The notes under the pieces were generated by a model. The model was given only the letters and a program-made list of their open reading frames with translations, was not told the DNA's origin and searched no databases. This document shows positions 11,589 through 22,360 of a DNA stretch of 64,000 nt, in pieces. The number at the start of each line of letters is the position of its first letter. The first letter of the stretch is position 1. The stretch is from Sequoia sempervirens (Eukaryota; Streptophyta; Pinopsida; Cupressales; Cupressaceae). The stretch spans positions 1 to 64,000 of the forward strand of contig VDFB02296725.1 of NCBI GenBank assembly GCA_007258455.2, written 5' to 3'. The position numbers and the translations under genes are program-made.

Positions 11589-12882
11589 TTAAGATGAACT
11601 TAGGGAGTAGCTAAGAACCCTAAAAAGAATGCATGATGGGTCCCAACAAACAAGGCCAAGTAAGATACCCACATACAAATAGAAGATCGCTACAATGTGG
11701 AGAAATAGAGAAAAACTCATGGGAAAAACTCCACTCCAAAAAGAGATGAAGCTTTAGTGAAGGAAAAAAGAAGCCTCCAAACAAGACAATGTTGTCCCAA
11801 AAGATAGGAACAAAGGATGAAAAAAAGAATACCTCTGAAGCATGAAGAAGCTACAAACACTGTCGAAGAACGACTGCTATAATACCAAAAATAGGAATGC
11901 ATTCAAAAGTACATAGGAACACTGCAACTAAATGCCAGAAAGAAGTGCATGAAGAAGAATCAGGAACCTCTAGAAATGTGCAAACATGAAATTACCAGTT
12001 GTATATAAAGGGTGTACAAACAAAAGACACACATGCATGAGGTTGCTATCGTGGAAGGAACACTCACTTGACAAAGGTATGATGGGAAAAAAAGGAAAAA
12101 CATCAAACCCCCTCATGGCATTTCATAACATAGTGCGAGTACAATTAGGCACAAAGTGATGTGCAAGATCCCATAAAAGATACACCTGCTATGGCACTTT
12201 ATTTTAGTGTGTTTACATAATGAAAAATTCATACAATGGGAGCCCATAATGTCCAAAACTGACTACATGCTAAAAATACAATTCTTTGACAGAAAAAGAG
12301 GAAATTGGTAGCACCATGATGAAATACACAAAAAAACATGTACTTTAAAAAAAACAACACCCAAAAATGTGTCTGGATGTAGAAGATATGACTCGTCGAA
12401 GTCTCCAAAATGAGAACTGAACAACAACACTGAGAAAATATAATTCTAGAAAAAACAAAAAGTCAAAACTAGAAAACACCTATACCACCATGAAGAGCAC
12501 AAAATTGTACCCCATTTCAAAAAAAATTACACTGAAAAAGTCCATCGTATGGCCGAGATATGGCCTCTAGAATATTGGGTGCAAATTTGAAAAGCCCAAT
12601 GGAGAGGGGTTGAATTGGGCAAAAAAGAACTCTGCCAAATTCAGCAAAAATGCCTCCAAATGTAGAGGCCCGCAAAATATAGTGGCGCTAGAAAAAAATC
12701 CTCTAGGTAGGCTACATGTGACATTATTTTGCAAAAAATATATTGTTTTTTTGTTTTAAGTTAAAAAAAAAAAAAACTATTATTTTTTAATAAAAGATAT
12801 ATAAAAAACATATTTTTTTTAATAAGAAAAAATATTTTAAATTTTTTTTGTTTATTTTATTTAAAATATATTAAAAAAATAC
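11589..12882 (-). other. S1 interior, no coding domain recognised
   Basis: About 1.3 kb, homologous at its left side to the S2 interior from 29062 (AAGATGAACTTAGG, GTCCCAACAAACAAGGCCAAG, GGAAAAACTCCACTCCAA). It is shorter than the 2.3 kb S2 interior, and it ends in poly-A/T-rich sequence where S2 has its leader and primer site. This indicates a deletion at the 5' end. Confidence 0.65.
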
Positions 12883-12962
12883 ACAAGCACAAAACCATGA
12901 GCCACAAGATTAAACAACAAACAAATACACCTTCCATGCAAGAGATTAGCAAACAATATATG
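12883..12962 (-). repeat. S1 5' LTR, first part
   Basis: It starts ACAAGCACAAAACCATGAGCC, lacking the first 13 or so LTR bases seen in S2, and stops at AATATATG where element N begins. Confidence 0.8.
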
Positions 12963-13331
12963 TGTTGGAATAAATTAATCATCCTTAATTTACTCTAGTG
13001 CTTAAAGAAAACTTAGGAAAAGATCATCTAGTTCTAATTACGAGTGTTATTGCATTAATTATGCATTTCAATTAGTTAAGTGACTTAATTGATTCATGCA
13101 TTCTATTATCTCACTCCTCTCTCAGTTCCATCATTCAGGGTCTCATGTTCAGTTCACCTGAGTCTACATAAGGATATTCAATCCTTCATTGTATTCATTC
13201 AGTAATTGACTCAATAATCAATAATAATTATTGTTTCACATATTCTGATGTGTAATTTTGCATTTGTGTGTGATAGGTTTCTCTTCAAAATATCATCCAG
13301 GGCTTGTGGGATCTCATCATGAATTCTTTCA
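12963..13331 (+). repeat. N 5' LTR
   Basis: 369 bp, TGTTGGAATAAATTAATC to GATTCTTTCA-type end (GAATTCTTTCA here). The first 30 bases can fold: AGTAAATTAA and TTAATTTACT are complementary arms in the 3' copy. Confidence 0.9.
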
Positions 13332-13343
13332 TGGTATCAGAGC
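13332..13343 (+). other. N primer binding site
   Basis: TGGTATCAGAGC, directly after the LTR. It is the canonical initiator-Met tRNA complement of plant copia elements. Confidence 0.92.
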
Positions 13344-15155
13344 TCCAGATCTGAAGATCCTTATTCATTTTTTTGAGGAAGTGAGGCATTGCATTTCGTG
13401 AGATTCCATTGCTGAGTGCTTCTTTCATTTGCAGGTTGATTAATTTCCATTTGAGAGTTTTCATTAGTTGTTGGAGATCACATTTATTCGTGTTTGCAGC
13501 AATAATGTCTATCTAAAGTCTTGCCAAGATATTTAGGGTTTTTTGGTTCATGTTTGGTAGCTCAATTGGCCTAGGTGGTGAATCGACCTATTCATTCCGT
13601 GAGAGGGTGTTGATTCTTACTAAAGGAAGGCATGCCTCTCATACAGTCTTTCCCTCGTGCCGACCCTACACACATTGGGGTGTGATATCTTGGTGTTTTT
13701 TGGTTAGATCTAGTGCCTTTCTCAGATCACCATGCCTTATCCATTGTGTGTGAAAGGCGTAGATTAAAACCAAGGAGCTTGGTGAGTTTTGGGTTTCCTT
13801 GGCTGATTGAAAACTCACATAGGCTCGATCCATATATTTCTATGGCGTGTCTTCTCTGTAGCAATCATTACGATGTGAGTTTTTTCCAAAGTGAAGAGGT
13901 ATCATACCCAGCCCTGCCAACTTGGATTTTGTAGAGGATTTTACCATACTTATATGTAGTGTGAGGTGTCTATTTATTGCCAATCGAGGCATTATTGTTG
14001 ATTGCTGGCTTGGAGAGATGATTTTTAGGCATTATTGAAGACATTACGCGGGCTTCATAGGTCTAGTTTGTACTGTGCAGGAATTGATAAGCCTGCATGG
14101 GCTGCACATAGGGCCGTCATACATTTTGTGATCCATCAGAGCCTACAGTTACTCGCATAAAGGGGAGATTGGGTAGGGAGTGTGACACACAATTTGAAGG
14201 AAATGTGAAGAATCATTGACCATTGAGGCCACAATTATCCCCCCATGCAGCCATTTGGAGGTTGTTCTAAGTTTTCCCAATCAGAGTGCTCTAGAGAATG
14301 ACCTATTGTGTGGTAGCGATTGAAAGCATAAACCAGGTAGATCTTTAAAGGGAAAGCTGTAACCCTACATATGAAAGCCGTGTTCTCGCTTGTGGAAGGT
14401 GTGCTCTTGCATAGTGGCCCAAGGAGGCAAATGTAAACCTTTGTATCTAGGTTTCTTTCATTTTGCTTCTGAATAAACAATCTTAGAATATTAAAAGTTG
14501 CAAATTAATTGTCAAGCTCTGCATTGTTCCTCCAATCGACAACCAAAATTGTTCTTCTATTCTAGGTTCCTGATTACATGAGCTTTTAGAGTCGCATCCT
14601 TGTGTGCTTCCAAAGTTTCTTTCTAGTAGGACAATATTGAGCATTGGATAAACAATGGAATCATCCCTAATGAAGGGAATCTCTATAGTTCCTCAACAGT
14701 TGTAGCTTTTTTTTGAATAAATTGTTAGGATTTTTTCCACCTAGATTTTCTCCCTTCCTCTTTGTTGATAGCCATATCATCGCTATTGACCCACCATCTT
14801 CATCGCCTTTGTAGCTTGTTCTCTATCAGTTTTCACAAGATCTTAGATCAACATCATCACTTTTAGACATATGGACGTGAGTAGTTTTCAGAGGCACACA
14901 TAATTTGGATTTGTATTCCAAAATCATCCATTCTTTTGGTTTGGCTTCTCCAATCACCAGTGGATCCTTTTCTTCCTAAGGGGAGAAATGTTGTTTGCAG
15001 GAAGTGGATCATATTCTATCTTCAAGCATTCATCATTGGCATGAGATCTCTTTCATTATGGGAGGGATTCATATCTTTATTTTCTCTCTCCTATTGGGGG
15101 GACATCCATCATTGCATTCTTTTCCTTCATCAATTTTTGCTTCTCCCCAGTTTTC
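13344..15155 (+). other. N interior, non-coding
   Basis: 1.8 kb with only short ORFs (up to about 80 codons), none with recognisable Gag, PR, INT, RT or RNase H motifs. It is more GC-rich than its surroundings (for example 13580-13760). Confidence 0.6.
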
Positions 15156-15166
15156 ATTTAGGGGGG
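15156..15166 (+). other. N polypurine tract
   Basis: A short A/T lead followed by six G, ending immediately before the TGTTGGAG start of the 3' LTR. Confidence 0.8.
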
Positions 15167-15542
15167 TGTTGGAGTAAATTAATCATCCTTAATTTACTCT
15201 AGTGCTTAATGCAAACTTAGGAAAAAATCATCTAGTTTTGATTGTGAGTGTTATTGCATTAATTATACATTTCAATCAATTAAGTGACTTAACTGATTCA
15301 TGCATTTTGTTATCTCACTCCTCTCTCAGCTAGAACTCCATTATTCAGGGTCTCATGTTGAGTTTGTCTGAGTCTACATAAGGATATTCAATCCTTCATT
15401 GTATTCATTCAATAATTGATTCAATAATCAATAATCATTGTTGTTTCACATATTCTGTTGTGTAATTTCTCATTCATGTGTAACAAGTTTCTCTTCTGAA
15501 TATAATCTAGGGCTTGTGGGATCTCAATCACTGATTCTTTCA
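15167..15542 (+). repeat. N 3' LTR
   Basis: 376 bp, aligned along its full length to 12963-13331 with numerous substitutions and small indels. It ends GATTCTTTCA. The divergence means N is not a recent insertion. Confidence 0.9.
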
Positions 15543-15547
15543 GTATG

Positions 15548-15842
15548 CAATATTCTTCAACAAGAAAAAACTATAGAAGCAAGAGACTCTCAAGAAGATA
15601 TGAAAGCTCTAGATAATTACTATGAGGGTTGAGTGCTTATAAGAGCAAAACCCTAAATGAGAAAGGGATTAGATCATGACAAGTTTCAACATCACATGAT
15701 ATGAGACACAATGATCTAATATTAGCTCAGCTAATAAAGTATTAAAACACGCCTAAGTTTAGCTTAAATGCATGAGAATAAATTAGACTAATAATCAATT
15801 AAAGATTAATTAATTATTAGCTAATGAATGATAACTCTAACA
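15548..15842 (-). repeat. S1 5' LTR, second part
   Basis: It resumes at CAATATTCTTCAACAAG and runs to GATAACTCTAACA, homologous to 11290-11582. It is followed by the CAAAC target duplication. Confidence 0.85.
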
Positions 15843-15980
15843 CAAACTAATGCAACTTTGTTTGCAAAAGTCAAACATGATTTGCACGTTCAACTCCAAA
15901 AAAAATTAATTAATTAAATCAATTAATTAATCATTCTCAACCACTTTCTTGATTGAGAAAATTACGATCCCTTGATTTTT

Positions 15981-16059
15981 CAATCTATTCTTGACTAATC
16001 AATCTATATTCCTGACTAATCAATCTATTTCCCGACTGATCAATCCATTCTTCAATCAC
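15981..16059 (+). repeat. short tandem repeat, four units of about 20 bp
   Basis: Units begin CAATCTATTC, CAATCTATAT, CAATCTATTT and CAATCCATTC, each followed by a (C)TGACTAAT-like or related end. Confidence 0.75.
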
Positions 16060-16411
16060 ACTAATCATGCAATCTATTTTGCATAGATCATGCCCATCTA
16101 AATCTTCTCAACATCTTTCGACCGTCAATCAAGATATTCTACTACGCAATCCTGATCGTCCATTTCAAATCATAATTTCTATATAAAAAACCTCTTTCCT
16201 CACAAAAAAGGATTGAAGAATCAATATAGTTTATGCAATAAAATGCAAGATGCAACACAAAGCCCTAATTCAATGCAATGACCTATGAAATGACCTAGAA
16301 AAGTAAATGAAACAACGCAAAAAACTAAAGACAAGAAAGTGTGCACCTGGAAATCTGGAAATGGTTGAATGGAGGTCTTAAACACTAGAAACTCTACTTT
16401 TAATGTTGACT

Positions 16412-16444
16412 GGGACTCATTTGCCAAGCTGGGATAATTAGTCC
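16412..16444. repeat. GGGACTCATT hairpin a
   Basis: GGGACTCATTTGCC, a short loop, then GGGATAATTAGTCC. GGACT/AGTCC and ATT/AAT pair; inner bases are imperfect. Confidence 0.6.
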
Positions 16445-16524
16445 AATTTCTGGAGAACTGTGCGGGAGCAAATTTTTTCCAAAAGGTATCCAAATCTGCA
16501 AAAATATGAAAACTGACTTGTATT

Positions 16525-16557
16525 GGGACTCATTTTCCAGAAGTGGAGAATCAGTCC
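16525..16557. repeat. GGGACTCATT hairpin b
   Basis: GGGACTCATTTTCC, loop AGAAGT, then GGAGAATCAGTCC. It starts 113 bp after hairpin a. Confidence 0.6.
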
Positions 16558-17333
16558 AGTTGGGCTTTTCTAAAACTTCAAAGGCTGATCCTACTCTTCT
16601 CTATCTGCTATGTTCTTCCTAAGTGATTTCCAGATTTGAAACCCTAATTTGCACCCTGTAGGTCTTCTCCAAGGTTCTCCAAGACTTGATGACAACTTTT
16701 ACAACTTTGAATGATTTGCAACTTTTCTCCAATCTTACTCCTTGGAAAATCTGCAATCTAGACCTGTAAATCACACACAAAGGAGAGGAAAAAATGTTGT
16801 TGGGTTAGTGAATAGGGGTTTGCCTTGGTCAAACCTCTTGTTAATAATTAAACCTTGAAATGAAATCAAATAAGAATGGAGAATGACATGAATGAACAAA
16901 TGGCAATGTTGCAACTCACCAAACCCTAGCAATGGAATGTTGCGAACATGCATGTAATGTATCCAATGGATGTAGACCTTGATTCTTGCTTGAATTGGAT
17001 AGATCTTGAATGTAATGCTTTCCTGTATCACAAAATCCTACACCACAATTGTTAGCTCTAAAACAACATGATGCATGAAATCCTTGACATGATGATTGAT
17101 TTCTTGAATGTTGCTCTAAAATACTTGATAATCTGCTCTTGAATGCTCTTGTGCACTCAACTTTCTATAAATAATGCTCTCACAAAAGTATTAGGTGAAA
17201 ATGGATGAAAGAACCTTGTATTTATACTCAAGTATGCAAGAATTCTTGAAATTACAACACTACAAGCTGACATCAGATCTAGGAGGATAAAATCCTGCCA
17301 GAAATTTAAATTAATTTTGATTTTGGGCTACAC

Positions 17334-17366
17334 GGGACTCATTCGCCCAAGGTGGCGAATGATTCT
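17334..17366. repeat. GGGACTCATT hairpin c, cut by the gypsy insertion
   Basis: GGGACTCATTCGCC, loop CAAGGT, then GGCGAATG followed by the left target duplication ATTCT. The missing arm bases AGTCCC are found at 39530-39535 on the other side of the gypsy element. Confidence 0.7.
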
Positions 17367-18593
17367 TGTAGAACCAAGATCCTAGCACCTAAAAAACACA
17401 ATAAACAAACACATTAGAAGATTAAAATCCAAGCCAAGATCAAAGTTCCCCATAAAATCCAATAGCAATGCTCAAAATAGGAATAGAAACAAGAACACAA
17501 TGAAAAAGAAAGGAGATATATCAAATCCTATTAAAAACATGCAAACTCTTGATCTTATGGGGGAGTTGGTGCCAATTTGATGTGGAAATTGGCCCTTTTC
17601 CAACTCCTATGCAAACTTTTGATGATTTGGTGATGATTTATCCACTTGGTGATTGCTTCAAATGAACTTCATAGAGAAAACCCACAATAACCTAGCTATG
17701 CCTTGATGAAATTGATGAAAATGCTAATGCTTGAAGATGAAAATTAGTATAGTAAGTTTTCTCAAATTGTGGATGATCAAATGAGGAAATAAATCTATTA
17801 TTTATAGAAAGACAAGGTGGAGAAATACCCAAAATGAAGCAATGTGGGACTAACATTCAACCAATGGCCAAATGCCACTTGTCAAGATGTGAATGGGCAA
17901 AGGATGTGCACATTTTGATGAATGTGCCCATAAATGCAATTAGGTGGAATTTGAAAATAGTGAAATGGCATGTAAGAGGGAAAAGGAATGTCTTAAATGC
18001 CACTTGGCTCAATGTAAAAGATGGAATAAATGTCTTGTTGGAAGGACAAAGTCCACTTGGAAAAATTTCAAATTTGGAAGAATATTCCCCTATTATGCCA
18101 TGTTGAGAGAAAATAGGGATTTAATAAATGAATTAAATCTATTTTCATGTGCAAGTGGTAAAATCTAGAGGATGGGACATGGATTAGGATTAAATTAATT
18201 TAATGAGAGATTAGATGATGTGACAAATTTGACTTAGATTTATGGGTTGATTTAAATCAAAAGATGAGAAGAAAATGATTTAGGCCTAGTTAAATATATA
18301 TTTTGTTTTATTTAACTAAAGGGGATGGTTGGTTAGGTTTAATTTATTTAATTTAATAGATAGACTTTAATTAAATAAAATTTATTTATTTAATTAAATA
18401 AAGAGCTAGGGTTAATTAAACCAAATTGATTAATTTAATTAACGAGAGAGAATGACTTAATAAGATAAATGATTATTTATTTAATTAAGGGACGAAGAGT
18501 GATGATAAGTTGAGAAGGTGATTCAAGACGAAATGGTGTTAGTTAATCAGGATCAAGTGTGTAATGCCAATCAATACATTTTACGTGTCTATA
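17367..18593 (-). repeat. gypsy 3' LTR
   Basis: 1227 bp, matched along its length to 38288-39529. It lacks a 15-bp segment present near 39119-39135 in the other LTR and ends CTATA instead of CTACA. Confidence 0.9.
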
Positions 18594-18608
18594 TTTTTCC
18601 CCTCTTTG
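18594..18608 (-). other. gypsy polypurine tract
   Basis: The plus strand reads TTTTTCCCCTCTTTG. On the minus strand CAAAGAGGGGAAAAA directly precedes the 3' LTR start. Confidence 0.75.
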
Positions 18609-19544
18609 AAGCGATGCACTCGTTACATTGGTTCAAAGAATAAACTGTTTTGATGAAAAAGCCAATTTTTTTTTTGATTTTTAAAAATTTCCCCACTGCT
18701 GCCTCGATGAGAGAAAACAAGCCAATATACTGCCCCCTTGAGAGATCGCATGAAAATTCTGATTTTTGGGTGATCTCAAAAAAAAGAGGACAAGGTGCTT
18801 GACAGGTCGAGAAAGGCTCCAAGAGGTCAAAAAACAAGATAAAACACAAAAAATAGTGCAAAAACGGTCGTCGGTTGGGAAAAATGAGATCGGGGGACCC
18901 AGACCCCACTTGGACGGCTAAACAGGGTAAAAAAACCCTAACTTTTTAGGCTTAAATAGGCCTTGAGGGGCCACTTCCAATTCATTTTCACATTCAACCT
19001 TTAGAGATTTCACAATTTTGAGCTTTGACCTTCTGGAGAGATGGCGCAACGATAGCTTCCCATGCACATTTCTGATAGGGTACAGACACATCAGAGGCTT
19101 CCTGGCACTAGACCACCAGTGAGTCATCTTGACCCAAGCTTGTTTTTCATTTTTTGTGCGCATTTAATGCCTTAGGAATCTTAGTTTTTAGGAGCGGTCC
19201 CAAATTGCACTGCTAGAAATTTCAAACAGCGCCGCTTGGCATCAAACTACGCCACTGTGGCATAGTTTGGAGTTTGGGTTCAAATTCCAAACTGAGGTGC
19301 CTTCACAAAGTGCACTATTGCGGTGCCCTTTAAAACTAGGGTTTCCTTTTAAATTGAATCGCTTTTGCAAACTGCAATGCTGTGGTGCAGTTTGGGAGTT
19401 TGAAGCTTCTAGCAGCATAGTTTGGAGTTTGCAAACTGCACCACCTTTAGAGGCAACGACGTTGAGGTTGGTTCAGGATGCCAATACAAACTAGGATTAG
19501 AATTTTTTTGATGAATTTTAACATGGTGACTTTTCCTGATGCAA
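18609..19544. other. gypsy 3' subterminal region
   Basis: Non-coding by inspection. Its right half (19190-19460) is rich in variants of GGTGCAGTTTGGAGTTTG and the complementary CAAACTGCACC. Related motifs appear just inside the other LTR at 37900-38165. Confidence 0.55.
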
Positions 19545-21250
19545 GAGGAGGCGAGAGAGATCTATTCACGCGAGCACAGGTCCCGAGAGCTTTTTAGGAT
19601 TTTGGATGAGCTGACCGAGCGACATCAGGAGCATCTAGGACAGATCGGTCTTTGGTACATTGCCTATGCACCGCCCATTCAGACACACTTGGGGTGCTGA
19701 TAGCACTCGCTTGAGAGATGGCACAATGAGACTTCCTCCTTCCACCTCCCGACAAGTGAGGCTACAGTCACACTCGAGGACGTGTGGCAGATCCATAGAC
19801 TACCCATTCATGGCGAGCGTGTGATCTACGATACAGATGCTGGGAGGGAGGCATGCTATGATGTCATGGGCATTGATTAGATTGTATTTTGTGAGGGGCA
19901 GTTTGAGCTAGAGCGCCATAGGCTTGTTGTGTCTGGTTTCTGATTAGTTATTGTAACTATTATTTCAAGTCTCGTTGCACCAGATCAGTGGGGCCATTTT
20001 TTTAGTCCTGGATGGGGGGTCACTTGGGAGTAGATGGTTCGGTGATAGACTTTGTTTGCATGGGGGCCAGTTCTTCTAGCCTCACTATACAAAGACTTAC
20101 ATGAGTTTTCCTACTTGGACGTCCGAGCTCTTGGGGCGGGGGTTACACTTTTGCACATCTGGGCTTGGGAGCACATTGCCATGCTTCATCCTTGAGTTGT
20201 TCCAGTTTTGATGGAGCTAGATGATCCGGTTGTCTGGTGGATAGATGGATCCGATGTCTCATGTACCCACACAGGACAACATGAGATTCCCCACTGGCAA
20301 AGAGTCCTAGATGACATGTGAGTGTTCACATGGCGGCCATATCTTGGATGGCCTGCATGGTTTGATGATGTTTAGAAGCTCTTCTTCGCCTGACAAGATA
20401 GGCTGATGCAGGGGCGAGAGCACATGATGATTGAGAGGTACCTGCCAGGCAGGGTACAGAGGTAGTTCAGAGAGCCACATGACATGCTGATGATCAATAC
20501 ATGGCTATCTTTGCAAGGAATATGAGCCAAAGCTCTTAGGGCTGCTACATACCAGCCTAGGAGGCTGGTCGATTCTTTCAGACAACTGGTGGTCAGGCCA
20601 TGGCCATATGACCAGGATCAGGCTGATGTAGGGACCACACAGGGCTATAGAGACTGGTTTTGGATGTTGCTGAGACTTACAATTCTGGGGATATCATCTG
20701 CTTGATAGAGAGCCAAAGGCAAGGGAGTAGGACGGGCCAGGGGGACGAAGATGGGGACCGATGGGGCAGAGGACCACCATCCAATCAGGATGGGGGGCCC
20801 CAAAATCATCCACTCCAAGATCTGCAGGTAGGGGAGTAGAGATGGGATGTCCCTCAGTAGGACTAGGATCCGGGATGATAGGATAGGATCCCGACACCAC
20901 CTAGGGATAGGGATCAGGACCAGCCACCCGTGCAACCACCTCCCTAGCCAGACCCCAGAGATGGCCAAATTTTATAGCTATAGACTTAGGTACAGGCACT
21001 AACAGCTGAGAGAGATCAGCTATGGCTAGAGCGGGACCACACGGTCCAGTAGAGATAGGCCGTAGAGCTACAAGCAACGACTGAGATGGGTAGATGACAA
21101 CAACTAGAGAGCATGGACGCATCTTCCTCCTGGAGCACAATATCACTTCGAGCATACAGGGAGGTCGACTATTACAGATTATATTATTACCAAGCCATGT
21201 TGTGAGCAGCCCGAGTCCCAGACTTCTCATAGAGGACTGACCATAGACTT
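19545..21250 (+). pseudogene. antisense extra ORF with plant mobile domain (PMD)
   Basis: One plus-strand frame runs from about 19545 to 20706, interrupted only by stop codons. It gives the PMD pattern: LFRILDELTERHQEHLGQIG, then ERWHNETSSFHLPTSEATVT, LEDVWQIHRLPIHGERV, YKDLHEFSYLDVRALGAGVT, LLHIWAWEHIAMLHP, TWRPYLGWPAWFDD and MQGREHMMIERYLPGRVQR. After 20706, in another frame, a Gln/Glu/Arg-rich probable coiled coil follows (LTAERDQLWLERD, about 20995-21120). PMD proteins occur as host genes of the MAIN/MAIL type and inside plant transposons, and extra ORFs are known in Tat elements. This one lies opposite to gag-pol, between integrase and the 3' LTR. It would need its own antisense promoter. 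Stops such as TGA and TAG at Trp, Arg or Gln positions suggest C-to-T decay. Confidence 0.85.
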
Positions 21251-21419
21251 GCAAAGGATCACAGAGAGAGAGTTGGTGGCGAGGGCAACAACCAGCAGGG
21301 TTAGGCCTATTTTTGATCAAGATAGGATTCTTTTTGCACCCCATGGGCTTATTTTTGATAGCCCCATGGGCCATTGTACTCATACACATGTACATTGATC
21401 CAATTTTTTGTACCATGAC

Positions 21420-22360
21420 AGTGGATTATTTTGATGATATATGAGATGATGGTTATTTGATGATATGAGATATGTCCTATCTTTATTTTGATGCATTATG
21501 GATGGATTTAATTTTATATGTGATGCAATGATGTTCTATGATGCTATGATGATTCTTATATGATGCATTTATCTTTCAGTATCTTTTTATGTATGCTTCT
21601 ATGGTGGTGTATGGTTGTAATCTATATGATTTATATGTGATGCAAATGTGATGATTTATTCTATGAAATGATTTCTTTTTTTGATACCCTTTTCTGTTAT
21701 GATGTGATGATGATGTGCAACTAACAGATCTATATTATGCCCCTAGTGGATGGTGATGCAAATTTTTCTTTTCACTATCTTTTCTGATGCACTTTCTATG
21801 ATGTATGCAAAATGTTATGGTATGCAAATGCTTAGACTAGCAGATCTATATTATGCAATGATGAATGATATGTATTTATGATGTTATGATGATGAAATGA
21901 TGTATGAAATGATAATGATGATTTATGTAATAATGCATGTATAATGTGTGTTTATGACAGTGTGTGATGAAAATGATATGTGATGATCTTATGCAAATGA
22001 ATGGTGCTTATATATGTTCTATGGATATTATGATGATGGTATAGTATGATAAATGAAAATGATGTTATGATGATAATGCTATGGGATGATTATGTAAATG
22101 ATGCTTATGATATGCTTAGAATAACCAATCTATATTATGCAATGATGGAAATGCACTGTTATAATATGATTTAATGTTTCCTATATGATATGATATGCAA
22201 TATGCAATATGCTGATGGTTTGTGAATGCAGGATGAATGCAATGGTGATGATGATTCTGTGATTAACTGTCATGGTACCATGTTAGTGCAGAAAGCAAGA
22301 GATAGAAGAAAGCAAGAGATTCCAACAAGACATGAGATGATGATGATGATGATGATGATT
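21420..22360 (+). repeat. cryptically simple ATGATG-rich tract
   Basis: Dominated by TGATG, ATGATG and TATGATG words, with imperfect longer reiterations (GATCTATATTATGC at three or more places, for example near 21728, 21843 and 22130). It lies directly downstream of the PMD ORF in its sense direction. Variable tandem repeats in the 3' untranslated region are a known habit of Tat/Ogre elements. Confidence 0.7.

Larger units (their letters stand above)
12963..15542 (+). mobile_element. small non-autonomous copia-type LTR element N nested in S1
   Basis: Complete structure: 5' LTR 12963-13331, primer site TGGTATCAGAGC 13332-13343, interior of 1.8 kb, G-rich polypurine tract ending at 15166, and 3' LTR 15167-15542. 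Flanks ATATG/GTATG are a 5-bp target duplication with one mismatch. Removing it rejoins the S1 LTR (...AATATATG + CAATATTC..., as in the uninterrupted copy at 11283-11295). The interior has no Gag or Pol domain, so transposition would need proteins supplied by another element. Confidence 0.9.
11196..15842 (-). mobile_element. non-autonomous copia-type LTR element S1 (minus strand), carrying a nested element
   Basis: The left LTR (11196-11582) abuts CCCCCC, a minus-strand polypurine tract, so it is the 3' LTR. The right LTR begins near 12883, is interrupted at 12962/15543 by element N, and resumes to 15842. CAAAC flanks both outer ends (11191-11195 and 15843-15847), a perfect 5-bp target duplication. 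The family is shared with S2 at 28666-31721, which keeps a TGGTATCAGAGC primer site. In S1 that site and the first bases of the right LTR are deleted. No Gag or Pol domain is visible. Confidence 0.85.
15843..17366. other. repeat DNA into which S1 and the gypsy element inserted
   Basis: No protein family is visible. It holds a four-unit short tandem repeat (15981-16059) and three hairpins of the GGGACTCATT type. A TATATAAAAA stretch at about 16182-16191 followed by CCTCTTTCCTC could be a core promoter, but nothing downstream supports a gene. The sequence continues at 39530 after the gypsy insertion. Confidence 0.5.

Noticed and set aside
16182..16240. Promoter-like TATATAAAAA followed by a pyrimidine stretch
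   Set aside because: No ORF or splice pattern follows; common by chance in this AT-rich DNA.
20645..21416. Minus-strand ORFs of 107 and 171 codons opposite the PMD region
   Set aside because: They are antisense shadows of the PMD gene and its GC-rich tail, with no recognisable domain.
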